Below are positions 43,801 through 55,066 of a stretch of DNA of 64,000 nucleotides, one piece after another (position 1 is the stretch's first letter; each line of letters opens with the position of its first letter). Under the pieces are notes generated by a model, which worked only from the letters and a program-made list of their open reading frames with translations, did no database searches and was not told the origin of the DNA. The stretch is from Erodium maritimum (taxonomy: Eukaryota > Streptophyta > Magnoliopsida > Geraniales > Geraniaceae), in NCBI GenBank assembly GCA_963921825.1, contig OY997592.1, positions 57,556,336-57,620,335 on the forward strand, written 5' to 3'. The position numbers were made by a program, and so were the translations under genes.

Positions 43801-46800
43801 GGGGTGGACAAGCACTTTTGAAGATTGAAAACATTGCTAAATCATGTAGTGCAGTGGCAATCCTGTCAACCACTGGCTATCACACAGCTGTTCGTGCAGG
43901 TTCTGTGAAGAATTTGATTTCATTGGCAGGGAAAGATGGGAAAAACCAAGGTAGCTGGCCTAAGCTTCCATGGCTGCATACTGATTCCTGGATCAAGAAC
44001 TCCAAAAGCTTGCTTGCAGAAGAGATAGGATCAGCAGAACCCGAGGCATCTGATCTATGTTTTCTACAGTTCACCTCAGGGTCCACTGGTGATGCTAAAG
44101 GTGTGATGATAACTCATGGTGGACTCATTCATAATGTGAAGCTGATGAGGAGAATTTACAAGAGCACCTCAAATACAGTACTTGTTAGTTGGCTTCCTCA
44201 GTACCATGACATGGGGCTGATTGGAGGACTCTTTACAGCTCTGGTTAGCGGGGGAACTGCAATCTTGTTTTCCCCAATGACCTTCATAAGGAAACCTCTC
44301 TTATGGTTGCGGATCATGAGCAAATACAAAGCTACTCACAGTGCTGGCCCTAACTTTGCTTTTGAGCTTATGGTTCGAAGATTGGAAGCTGACAAGGAGA
44401 AGGTCTGTAATTATGATCTTTCTTCCATGGTTTTCCTCATGGTAGCTGCTGAACCTGTGAGGCAGAAAACTCTAAGAAGATTTGTTGAACTCACTCAACC
44501 TTATGGCCTTTCTCAAGAGGTGATGGCTCCTGGTTATGGCTTGGCTGAAAATTGTGTGTTTGTGAGCTGTGCTTTTGGAGACGGGAAGCCTATCTTGGTA
44601 GATTGGCAAGGAAGAGTTTGCTGTGGTTATGTGGATTCTGATAATGCTGATGTTGACATTAGAATAGTCGATCCAGAGACTGAGGAAGAGGTTGAAGAAG
44701 CTGGAAAAGAAGGTGAAATCTGGATCAGCAGTCCAAGTGCTGGAATTGGTTATTGGGGAAGAGAAGAGCTGAGCGAGAGAACTTTCAGAAATGAACTTCA
44801 GAATCATGCTGGAAGAAGGTACACCAGAACCGGGGACTTGGGGAGAATAATTGATGGGAAGGTCTTCATTACTGGAAGAATCAAGGACCTTATAATTGTA
44901 GCTGGTAGGAACATATACTCAGCAGATATTGAAAAGACAGTGGAGAGCTCATCAGAAGTTTTGCGTCCTGGTTGCTGTGCAGTCATTGGTGTTCCAGAAG
45001 AAGTCCTTTCAGCAAAAGGGGTTTCAGTTTCAGACACTGCAGACCAAGTTGGCTTGGTTGTGATTGCCGAGGTTAGAGATGGGAAGCCTGTTGGCAAAGA
45101 AGTCATTGAACAGATTCGAACCCGTGTTGCAGAAGAACATGGGGTCACCATTGCTGCTGTCAAGCTGATCAAACCCAAAACCATCAGTAAAACAACATCT
45201 GGGAAGATCAAGAGATTTGAGTGCCTCAAGCAGTTCACTGATGGAACACTAAACATGGTTCCTGAACCAATCATTGCAAGAAGAACGTTGCTTCGCTCTT
45301 TCACAACAGGTACCTGTAGGGAGGGAAGAACTCCTCGACCTCAGCTAGCAAACAGTTCACCTATATCATCAACTCCAAGAATAACCAACAAAGAAATTAT
45401 AGAGTTTCTGAGGAAACTGGTTTCTGAGCAGACGGGGATTCATGTCAACAACATCTCTCCCACTGAGAACCTGGTCTCTTATGGGATTGATTCGATTGGT
45501 GTTGTCAGAGCAGCTCAGAAGCTCTCGGATTTCTTAGGAGTGCCTGTTGGGGCTGTTGATATCTTCACAGCAACCTGCATTGCCGACTTGGCAAGCTTTT
45601 CAGAAAGCCTTTTGATGAAGTCGCAACCTCAAACCATGACCACTCCTTATCTTCAAGAGACCGAGTATGATTCTGCCGAATTGGTCACTGAAGTATCCAA
45701 ATTACACCAAATGGGTTTATGGTGTTCACAACTTCTGGCTCTCATTTATGTCTCTGCAGTGCTGATTATTCCAGCTTTTCTGTCAATTTCAGCTTTTACA
45801 AGTCTATTATCTGCGACCCAGACATGGACAGTTGGAGCTCCCTGGCTAGACTATGCTGTATCATTGGCTTTTGCTCCTCTTGCTTGGATCTCATGCATGA
45901 TGTCCACAGGCATTTGCATTGCTTTCTTTGGAAATTCATTCTTGCGACCAAATTACGCATTAACCCCTGAGATCTCTATCTGGTCCGTAGACTTCATAAA
46001 ATGGTGGGCACTTTACAAGGCACAGGAGGTTTCTTCAAGGGTTCTTGCAGTTCATCTCAGAGGAACAGTGTTTCTAAATTACTGGTTCGAGATGCTTGGA
46101 GCTAAGATTGGATCCTCTGTTTTGATTGATAGTGTTGAAATTACAGACCCGTCTCTTGTTTCCATTGGAGAAGGAGCTGTTATTTCAGAAGGAGCTTTGG
46201 TTCAAAGTCATGAGGTGAGGAACGGAGTCCTGAGCTTCCAACCGATAAGAATTGGCAGAAACTCTTCTGTTGGTCCTTATGCTGTTATTCAGAAAGGAAG
46301 TTTCTTGGCAGAAGAAGCTGAAGTACCGGCTTTACAAAAGACTGAAGCAGGCAAGCCTGTACTGAAATCTCCAAAGGGTTATAATGCTAAAAAAGTAAGT
46401 CATCTCTTCTTAACATTCTTACAAGGGTTGATTGCAGATAGCCTATGTATCTTTTACAAATAACTATCATCAACTTTAAAATTTTACATCCAACTACCTA
46501 AACTTTCAAAAAGTCATAGATAGCTCTTTTATGTCAGAAAATGCCGAAAACGCCCTTGACCCTAATCTAAAAAAAACTTCATAACTACCAAAAACATTTT
46601 GATTAGATGTAAAAAAGACTCCTTAAAAGACAAAACTATTCAAAAGACAAAACAATGATATTTATTGAAATTAGGATCAAGGGCATTTTCGTTATATGCA
46701 AAAGACTTATAGTATACGATAACTGTCTGCAATTAACCTTCTTATAATGATTTTTTAAATGAAATCGAGAAACTGATGGTAGTTTTTATTTCCTGTCATG

Positions 46801-49394
46801 AATGGTATCAGGGTACAATGCTGATAAGCAAGGACACACAAACAGGGGCTATTTACCAATTCAGTGGAATCTACATGGTTGGGTTCCTTAGCTCTCTATC
46901 AGCAGCTCTCATGTATGTCCTTTACATTTGGCTTTTAGACAAGCCCTCCTCCATTCAGCACTTCACGTTTCTGTGCACCTTCGGAGCCTTCCACTGGCTT
47001 CCATTCTCTATTGTTGCATATGCCATCATGTTTTCAAGCGTCCCTACAAACCCGACCACCTTCGCCATCTCAATAGGCATTGCTTACTTAGTCCATGGCC
47101 TGATACTGAGCTTCCTCACAAGTGTCTCCACCCGCATTCTTACCGGTAAAGAAGGGAAAGAGCAATCCCACCTGCAAACCTGTCTTCGTCATCAACTCAC
47201 CGTCGCCTGCCACATCAGGTTCGCCAAACTTCTCTCCGGGACAGAAGCCTTCTGCGTGTATCTCCGCCTTTTGGGCGCAAAAGTGGGCAAGCATTGTTCA
47301 ATCAGGGCCATCAACTCTGTATCAGACCCGCACTTGATTTCCATTGGCGATGGTGTTCATCTGGGTGACTTCAGCCGTTTAGTCCCTGGTTTCTACTCAG
47401 GTGACGGGTATGTTCATGGAAACATTGAGGTGCAGAACAATTCGGTCATCGGGAGCCAGAGTCTCATCCTCCCAGGTTCGGTCGTTCAGAGAGATGTTAT
47501 TCTTGGGGCTCTCTCAGTGGCTCCCATGAGTACAGTCCTCCAATCTGGTGGCGTTTACGTCGGGTCTCATTCACCTGTCATGATCAAGAACACAATGCAC
47601 GCCTTGGACGAACGGATAGAAGAGATGGACACCAAGTACAAGAAGATTGTGGGAAACTTGGCTGCAAATTTGGCCATCACGACCCTGAAAGTGAAGTCAA
47701 GATACTTCCATCGTATAGGCGTGAGCGGGAAGGGGTACTTGAATCTCTACGAGAACGTCAAAGGCTTTCCCGATCACAACATCTTCTCGAAGGGAAAACG
47801 CTACCCTGTCATAGTCCGTCACAGCAACAGCTTGAGCGCCGACGATGATGCCAGAATCGACGCCAGAGGAGCTGCCGTCAGGATACTTCCGGATGAGAGC
47901 GGTGGCGAGCCTCCCATCCTCGACCTGACGCTCAAGACTGGCAATGCGTTCTACGCCAGGACGGTGGCAGATTTTGCAACGTGGCTTGTGTGTGGGCTTC
48001 CGGCGAGAGAGGAGTATGTGAAGCGTGCCCCGCACGTGCGTGATGCTGTGTGGGCTTCCTTGCGCCTTTCTGACTCCTACGCTGAGCTGCATTACTACTC
48101 CAACATATGCAGGCTCTTCAGGTTCACCGACGGCAAGGAAATGTACGTCAAGTTCAAGCTTCGGCCGCAGGACGAGAACATCAAGGAGGACGCCGGTAAG
48201 GTGGAGCCCATTGGGATTCTCCCGCCGGAGACTGGCGCCATTCCCAGGGACCAGAATGATACCCGCCCTCTGCTTTTCCTTGCCGATGACTTCCAGCGCC
48301 GGGTGAACTCTCCCGGTGGGGTCCGCTACATCTTCCAGCTGCAGGTCAGGCCGGTCCCTGACGACGAGCCTGCTCGTGACGTAGCACTTGACTGCACCAA
48401 ACCATGGGACGAGTCTGAGTTCCCCTACATCGATGTGGGAGAGATTGTCATCGATCAAAACCTCACCAGCGAAGAATCAGAGGGCCTGGAGTTCAATCCC
48501 TTTCTCCGGCGCCATGAAGTGGATGTCATCAGAGCTTCATCCTCCTCCCAGAGTGCTTCCATCGATCACGGCCGTTCATTGATCTACGAGATATGTCAGC
48601 ATCTGCGAAACGGGGCGCCTCTTCCCGAGGCTTGGAGGATGTTCCTGGAGCAATCCGACGTGAAGGTCAACCTCTCCGGGTGTCCGATGGCAGCAGCGAC
48701 GAAAGCTGAAGAGAAAGTGACCTTGGCAAGGACATGGTCCCAAACCTTGTGGGTCACTTTTGCTCAGCCATTACTACAGACCGTCTTCCCATACTTCCTC
48801 ATGGGGCTGATCATCTTCACTCCTCTGGACTGGACTCTACGCTTCAAGGCAGTGAAGCAGATCCCACTGCATGTCTCGCTTCCTCTGTTCTGGTCATCCT
48901 CCGGGATCATGGCAGCTCTGGCTTGCGCGGTTGCGAAATGGGTACTTGTTGGAAAGAAGAAAGAAGGAGAAACCGCATTGATATGGGGTGTTGGGGTGTT
49001 CATGGACACCATATGGCAAGCTTTCAGGACCCTTGTTGGGGAGTATTTCATGGAAATGACAAGCGGGTCCTTCTTGTTCGTCCTGTGGATGAAGCTCATG
49101 GGGTCGGAGGTGGAGCTGGACGGAGGGGTGTATGTGGACAGCGTGGGAGCTCTGCTGAACCCTGAGATGGTGGAGATCGAGAGAGGTGGGTGCGTGGGGA
49201 AGGAGGCGTTGCTGTTCGGGCACGTGTACGAAGGAGAGGGAGGGAAGGTCAAGTTTGGGAAGATTAAGGTTGAGGAAGGAGGGTTCGTCGGGAGCAGAGC
49301 TGTGGCAATGCCCGGGGTGACGGTGGAGAGTGGAGGGAATCTGTCGGCTCTTTCACTAGCCATGAAGGGGGAGATAGTGAGGTCAACAAGCTGA
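40828..49394 (+). CDS. Multidomain FAD oxidoreductase / acyl-AMP ligase / ACP / Pls-like membrane enzyme
   Basis: Exons are 40828-41029, 41113-41315, 41400-41847, 42257-42616, 42694-42872, 43419-46394 and 46812-49394. All have GT-AG borders and a continuous phase, giving 2316 residues. Residues 1-464 are an NAD(P)/FAD-binding amine-oxidase-like domain (GAGPSG at 28-33). Residues about 490-1075 are an acyl-adenylate ligase of the FAAL type (FTSGSTGDAKG near 682, YGLAENC near 837, TSGKIKR with Lys near 1060). Residues 1120-1195 are an acyl carrier domain with the phosphopantetheine serine in GIDSIG (near 1156). Then come membrane pairs, each followed by a hexapeptide-repeat domain, three times in all, as in bacterial poly-lysine synthetase Pls. 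A catalase-like segment (about 1755-2020) lies between the second and third. It probably activates a fatty or amino acid and loads it on the carrier at a membrane. Substrate and product are unknown. Similar plant proteins exist but I know no assigned function. Confidence 0.93.
42925..43350. mobile_element. MITE-like inverted-repeat element in intron 5
   Basis: The left end aGGGATAACTGCGAAAAAGTACC and the right end, read inward from about 43348, TAGGGATAATTGCAGACAAG, match over about 60 bp or more, with the shared internal phrase GTATTCACTT followed by TGCAAAT. No clear TSD was found. It lies wholly inside the intron that precedes exon 6, so it does not disturb coding. Confidence 0.6.
46430..46745. 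mobile_element. MITE-like inverted-repeat element in intron 6
   Basis: The ends attgcagatagcctatg and, inward from about 46735, attgcagacagttatcg are related inverted repeats. Both sides then carry a form of the phrase cgaaaa(c/t)gcccttgaccctaatct in opposite orientation. It is within the intron between exons 6 and 7. The TSD is not clear. Confidence 0.5.
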
Positions 49395-49800
49395 TATAAG
49401 GCTTTCTACTAACTGCCATGGTATTTTCACTATGGAGATGGAGGCAAGTAGCAAAACCTTGCGTTTCCTACAATGTCATCATCTCTATGAGATCAATAAA
49501 GAAAAGCATAATGGTTTTATAGAAATAAATCCTGATTACCATAACCAAATATTAACCATTAGAATCTAAATTAAAGCACGCCAGAATTTGATTGATCCTA
49601 GCCAAATATAGATCATTACAAGCAGGGTAATCATAGAATCATAGGAATTGGAGCATAGGTCGAGACTGGCCAACACTGCCACCGGCAATTGGAGGATTGT
49701 CGACCATTGAATTGCCCGTCGGCAAGTAATTGTTACTGATGATTATCAATCTGGTGATCGCATCTCAATTGGTGATAGCATCACTCAAGGAAATGTTATA
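49395..49800 (+). other. 3' region of the megaenzyme gene
   Basis: This stretch follows the stop codon and is probably untranslated sequence; aataaa occurs at about 49495-49500 and again near 49524, either of which could direct polyadenylation. No further coding region is seen. Confidence 0.5.
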
Positions 49801-49940
49801 AAAGGTGAGGTCTTGGGTTCAAGTCTCACCAACAACCTAGGTTGGTATTTGTCTGTGGACAGTACACCAGAGGGGTTGGGGTGTACTGGGCTGCAGACCT
49901 AACATCGCATTGCGTGGGGCCCTGTGTGGGACGGCGGGGT
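49700..49940 (+). mobile_element. Possible tRNA-derived SINE or tRNA-like sequence
   Basis: The stretch ggtcttGGGTTCAAGTCTCacc at 49807-49829 resembles a pol III B box (GGTTCRANYCC) with a short stem around it (ggtgag…ctcacc). An A-box-like phrase lies upstream at about 49760-49775 but is poor. The GC-rich tail to 49935 leads directly into the truncated LTR. I cannot fold a full tRNA, so this is tentative. Confidence 0.25.
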
Positions 49941-51772
49941 GTTACAGTCGGCCTAGATACCACCCTACACCGGCATACCCCCTCAATGTAGGTATCGTAC
50001 CGGAATACACCTCGTCTCAGAACATACCAATAAAGTCTCAACAATACCACAATACCATAGTTCAACTAACAGCATACCAAATCAAACAATCTTACCACTA
50101 CACATCACATCGGTCTATCAATCACCCGATCATATCACAAGCATTGGTTCACGTCATACCAAACATATCACACTTGTCATAACATACCAACATATCACAC
50201 CGAGCATACCCTAACATGATCCTCAATCTAACAACGGATAAACCACATATCAAGCATCACAGTCATCAATCACAGCATCACAACCAACACATAAACCTAA
50301 GGGCTCGACATGGCCCAAATGCATTTCTACAGCACGACAATTCCCAAACTTACGGCACGACATGACTCGTAAGCTATCCCTCATTTCACTCGTTCCTCAC
50401 ATCCTACATGCAATTCTATCAGTATATCAAGTATTCGCAACCTATATGCATACTAGTAACTTTCTGCAATTAAATCGTTATTTGCTACTTTCCCTACCTC
50501 GAACGCTTTCCAAACGCTTAGTCACTTCGAGATGCCTAAAAGCCTCCTCCGCCGTGCTCGGGTCCAACGTCTAAGATTACAAGTTAATACGAGAATTAGG
50601 CGTGATTCAAGAGCGGTTTTAGAGAGAAAACATTCTCAATTAACCCCCAAAGGCTCGCTCCTAATTACTCGAAAGACAGCAAAATGGAACCCAAAGGTCC
50701 AAATATGATCTACCACGGTTCTGGTCACGGAGCCTTGACGGACTCCGTGATGGTTCGGGTCACGGAACTGTGAGGTTCCCCGTCACGGGTGACGTCACGG
50801 AACCGTGATGTGTGCCGTCACGGCCTCCGTCACGGAGCCGTGACGCGTTCCGTCACAGTGCCCGTCACGGATCCGTGACGGGTCTGACTGTTCCGACCTT
50901 CTTCTTCCTCCAGCTTCTTCTCCCCGAAAACAACACCTCAAAACTCCATTTTTATCTCCCAAAAACCTCCAAATCAGTCCCATAAACCTCAATACTTCAA
51001 TAATCCAAATGGGTTTCATCAAAACCATATAACCAAAGAGATTTCATCAATCAAATCTACTTTTCTCCATCTATCATCCACTTGAATATCAAAAACTCCA
51101 ATTCCATGGAAACCCATCTAGTTCATGCAATTTTCTACCCAAACCCACAACAAAACTTCAATAAAAACGAGATTGGATTGAAGATTTACCTCAGAAATGG
51201 AGAATAGAAGAAGGAAATGGTGTTTTGGGAGAGGATTTGAGAAGAAACTAGGTCAGGACCACTCTTTTTTCTCCTTTCTTCTTCTTCAAGCTTCCATGAC
51301 TTCCTTCTCTTCTTCTCTCCTCTCTAATTTTCGGCCAACAACAAAAGTGGCTGAAATATTTGCCAAATGTTGCTTTAAACCTAGTTGAGAAATTCCCCTT
51401 TTACCCTTCTTATTCCCCTCCTTCTAAAGTGGCCAAAATGAGGGTAAATGGGTCTTTCTAGACCCATTTCTTCTCCTCCAAGCTAGCATGGACAAGTGTC
51501 CATGTGGGGTCCACTTCCAACCTTAGCAAAAAACCAGCACATTAATTTTATTCCTTAAGACTCTTGATTTGACCGAAATTAACCCCGGGTTGACTTTTTC
51601 ACAAAAAAGACCGTTTGAAAGGAAACGACCCAACTAAGCTAACCGTAACGACGGATAAGTTTTTTGGGTCCCGAAAAGGTCCCGAATGACTCCCGGAGTC
51701 ATCGGTTGACTTTTCAGGCAAAACGTCAACTTTCGTCGAAAAACATCGGTTCGACCGGGGGCGGTTCTTACA
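49935..51772 (+). mobile_element. 5'-truncated solo LTR of the 28240-30995 family
   Basis: It ends GGGGGCGGTTCTTACA, the same 3' end as the LTR at 28240 read on the minus strand. Its internal text (cggcctagatacc repeats, the cgtcacgg palindromic array at 50705-50890, and the phrase gaccgtttgaaaggaaacgacc) also matches. The expected TGTCACGCCCC start is missing, and the left edge near 49935 is approximate. It lies downstream of the megaenzyme gene, in sense orientation. Confidence 0.7.
50705..50890 (+). repeat. Palindromic cgtcacgg minisatellite in the truncated LTR
   Basis: Units such as cgtcacggatccgtgacggg, gtcacggaaccgtgatg and cacggagccgtgacgc repeat. They are degenerate relatives of the array at 29125-29350. 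Confidence 0.85.
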
Positions 51773-52665
51773 CTTAGGGTTCCCTTTGAGGCGCCTCTAG
51801 CCACCGCGATGCTGGCATCTTCTCGCCACCGCCGAAACGTCCCTCCTCTGCAACTCAGGTGGTTTCCGTCTCTGAAGTCGTCGTCTCTATTGTTCCCGAA
51901 GCCGTCGCCGCCCCTACAGTCATTGCCGCCTCCGTTCGTGGCTCCGAGGCGGGAGGATCTTTGTGGTGGCCCTGGATTGCTTCCTCCTCAAGAAACGGCC
52001 TCGTCCCGCTTCCTATTAACTCTAGATCGTCGAGTTCTCAAGCGTACCACAACCTTGCTCTAGTTCCTGCTTTGAGCGACGCGAGGTTTAGGGTTGCGCC
52101 TTTGTCAGGACCTCCCAGGGTTCAATGGGTCCCGCCTCGACAACCATGGGTCGCTCCCCGCCCTCTCTCGACTCCGGCCTCTCTGCGGTCTCCACTGCTG
52201 GCGCGCCCTTCTCCCTGGCCTCCACCACTCCAACCGCCTTGGCTCCTTTCACGATTATGGATCTGGCTAATCGGAAGGGCCTTTTTTCGTTTGTTTGCGT
52301 TTGTCTTTGTAGGACCAACGCCTGGCGAACAGCGTATCAGGGATTTTCCCAAGAAAGGAACCCCGATTCACGGATCGTCCCTCAATATTACTGTTGAGGT
52401 CCCTCAGGATCTCCGGTACCCCGCTCCTCCTCACCGTCTTCTTTTAGTGCTCAATGAGCGTCAACATACCGTCTGTGACGGTTCTGATATTCGAACGATC
52501 TCATTTCCCAAGGGACATCAAAATATCGTCTGTGACGGTTATGATATTAAAAGGATCAGTGAACCATTGTTCGCTAGTACTGATCTTCTGGTGGTCGGGG
52601 AGCCTGTTCCCCGATGCCCGATAATATAATCAAGTTTAAGTACTAAAATTGCACCTTTCGTTAAA
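51773..52665 (+). other. Retroposon-like segment with a proline-rich ORF
   Basis: A 256-codon frame (51859-52629) is open and rich in Pro, Ser and Val, and it ends with the repeated blocks VCDGSDIRTIS and VCDGYDIKRIS. It starts just after the LTR and ends before an A-rich stretch (52660-52675). The layout (leader-like GC-rich start, A-rich end) resembles the LINE derivatives at 18.4 and 15.9 kb, but no RNA-binding domain or knuckle is visible. I do not recognise the protein and it may not be expressed. Confidence 0.3.
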
Positions 52666-52689
52666 AAAACAATAAAATTACAAGTATAG

Positions 52690-53530
52690 ATGCATTTGAA
52701 TTATAAAACATAAATCTAGCAGCCAACACATTCAACTACCACACTTTTAATAAGCTCAATTATTATTTCATTAAAAAAAAGTACATAAACTTAATTATCT
52801 TATTCGTAATCTGCTCCAAAGAAATCTCATATGTTCTCAATAACGTCAGTTTGGAGTTGTCGGTGGATGGTATTATTTCTGATATGTCCTCGAGCGATCA
52901 AGTATCGTTGGTAGGATATGGGCCCTTCGTGGTGCCATTGTTCTAGAGGTGTCCGATCAAGTATATCCGGAGGAGGTTCGTTGTACCATTCCTCAGCTCA
53001 TTGAGTGTACCGGTCGTGTTCCTCCTCTACAATCATATTGTGTAGAATGATACAAGTGTGCATGATATCAGACCATATACATGTCCTAGACACGAGCGAC
53101 TAGGAAATTATGCAATATTGTGCTTGAAGGACTCCAAAAGCTCGTTCATTATCTTTTCGAGAACCTTCTCGGATTTTAGCAAACAATTTGTGTTTGGGTT
53201 GGATGGGATGGCGAATCGTCTTCACAAACAAACTATAGGTTGGCTAAATGTCGTCAATCAAGTAATAAGGTTGGTTGTATCGAGTCCCGTTGATCTCGTA
53301 CTCAATGACATAGTCAAGGCCGGTAAGAACGTCATTGAATAAGTTTATGTCGTTTAGCACGTTGATGTCATTGTTTTCACCAGTGGCGCCGAAATATACA
53401 TACCAAATCCACAAATCCTAGGACGCTACAACTTCCAGCATTATGGTATGACGTCGTGGTGATCTCCTCGCCCGAAGGCTCCTGGCATCGCTGTTGGGAA
53501 ATTCTTCCACTCCTAATGTATGCAGTCGAA
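52690..53530 (-). pseudogene. PIF/Harbinger transposase fragment, degenerate
   Basis: Read on the minus strand with shifts, the blocks are NNDINVLND, YEINGTRYNQPYYLIDDI, QPKHKLFAKIREG and NERAFGVLQAQYCII, followed by CIILHNMIVEEEHDRY. This is the same family type as the element at 12336 but without ends. Unlike that copy it keeps the aspartate in NNDINVL and the glutamate in NERAFG. In-frame stops are present. Confidence 0.8.
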
Positions 53531-54300
53531 GACCGGTGCACAACGAGTTTTGATCACCCTTACCCCAGATCTGATAGGGTGGAGATTGTGTTTGAGGAGG
53601 CTTCAGTACTCGTTGTGGTGGGGGCGATGAGGCTTCAAAGGGCTGCAGTTTGTCTCAACAAGGATCCGGGGGGTAGATTTTACAGGGCGAGGCTTGCAAC
53701 ACAACCTTTCATATTATAACATATGAGCAGAATGGGTGAGTTCGGGGAGCACCCATTGGTTCGGCACTGTCTCGCAAGCTTTCCCCTACTTTACTCATCG
53801 ATTATAGTGCTAGCTTGATTGCACCGGTCCCACGACACAAGTCTTCCTCTCCAATATGTTATCACAACAACCTGGCATGGTTTGGAGCATTGTCTTCATG
53901 GCCCTCTGGCATGTCTGTGGGTTTCTTTCAAACCAACGATGAAACGTTGGTCAAGTTCAGTCAAGGGCGCTGGTACACCTGCCTTGGTGGGGTCCTATAT
54001 TATAATCTTGACCTTAGGGGTAACCCCCATTTATTTGTATTTGGTACTACAATACATACGATTTAAGTAATAATACAAAATCCTACTAATACCTTCCAAA
54101 AAAACAATAATAACACAAAATAAATAATAATAAATTGATATCCATATAATTGAAATAATAATAATAACCCAAATCACTTCACACATTAACAGTCCAAAGA
54201 AGTATACGGATATACGTTACAATGCTTTCCTCTGTAAAATAATAATAGTAAATAAATAAATGGCCATTTCTATTCCAATATCTTTATTTGATTCGTCCCC
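53531..54300. other. Unrecognised sequence, mostly intergenic
   Basis: Two short frames (53456-53719 and 53815-54066) show no domain. From 54060 the text is AT-rich with tataat phrases and leads to the promoter region of the EIL gene. Confidence 0.35.
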
Positions 54301-55034
54301 TTTGCCTCGTATTTCATCAGCCTCTATAAATCAATTCAGGAGAGAGCAGTGGATTAGGGTTCTGCCAATTTTGACTTTCGTCGATTCGCGGATCTGCTCA
54401 GTGTGACGGTGGCTGAAATCAGAGCGCGAAGGCGAACCGATTGGGCCTCAACTTCGGTAAGAATTGTAATTTTCTGTACGGTCACGGCTAGTTGGTTCTC
54501 CCTCTTTCTGGTTTTAGTCTTGCTCTAATCAGTCTTCCCAATATTGATACATATGAAGAAAATTGTTGGATTTCACTTGTGGGTAGTTTTCAATTGACTG
54601 TCTTTCTGAAGATTTTGTACTAATGTTTGCAATTCCTTTTCTTTATTGGACTTTTACTGATTCATTTGAAGAATTTTGTTGGATATGTTGTGTGGGTAGT
54701 TTCCAACATAATTGAAGATTCCGTATAGAAATGTTTGCAATTCCTTTTCTTTTTTGGATTGTGAATGTGTGAAGTGATTTGGGTTTTTTTGTTTGTGGGG
54801 TTTCTGAAAGTTGTAATCATGGTAATCCCTTTGGTTAACTTTCCTAGGTGTTAGCTGGTTGGTATTGTTAGAGAGAGTGAGAAAGGGTAATTCTGTGGCA
54901 AAATACTGGGGAAAACTTTGTCAATTATCAATTTTGGTGTTTCTGTTATGGATACTGAGAGGGAATGACTGCATATTGTATTGTTTGTGGTTAGGAAGTT
55001 AAGGCTAAGGAACTGTCTTCTTTTCTGATTACAG
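54300..55034 (+). promoter_or_regulatory. Leader exon and leader intron of the EIL gene
   Basis: A non-coding leader exon probably ends at ACTTCG|GTAAGA (54456), and the intron ends at gattacag (55034). The transcript then has 32 bases before the ATG at 55067. A ctctataaat TATA-like box is at about 54321-54330, consistent with a start near 54350. EIN3/EIL genes usually have one intron in the leader and an uninterrupted coding region, as here. Confidence 0.6.
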
Positions 55035-55066
55035 ACCTGGGTTGGGCTACTGTGCTTTATTACTGA

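Noticed and set aside
43880..44086. Minus-strand ORFs at 43880-44086, 44804-45304 and 47697-48458
   Set aside because: They are antisense shadows of the long megaenzyme exons.
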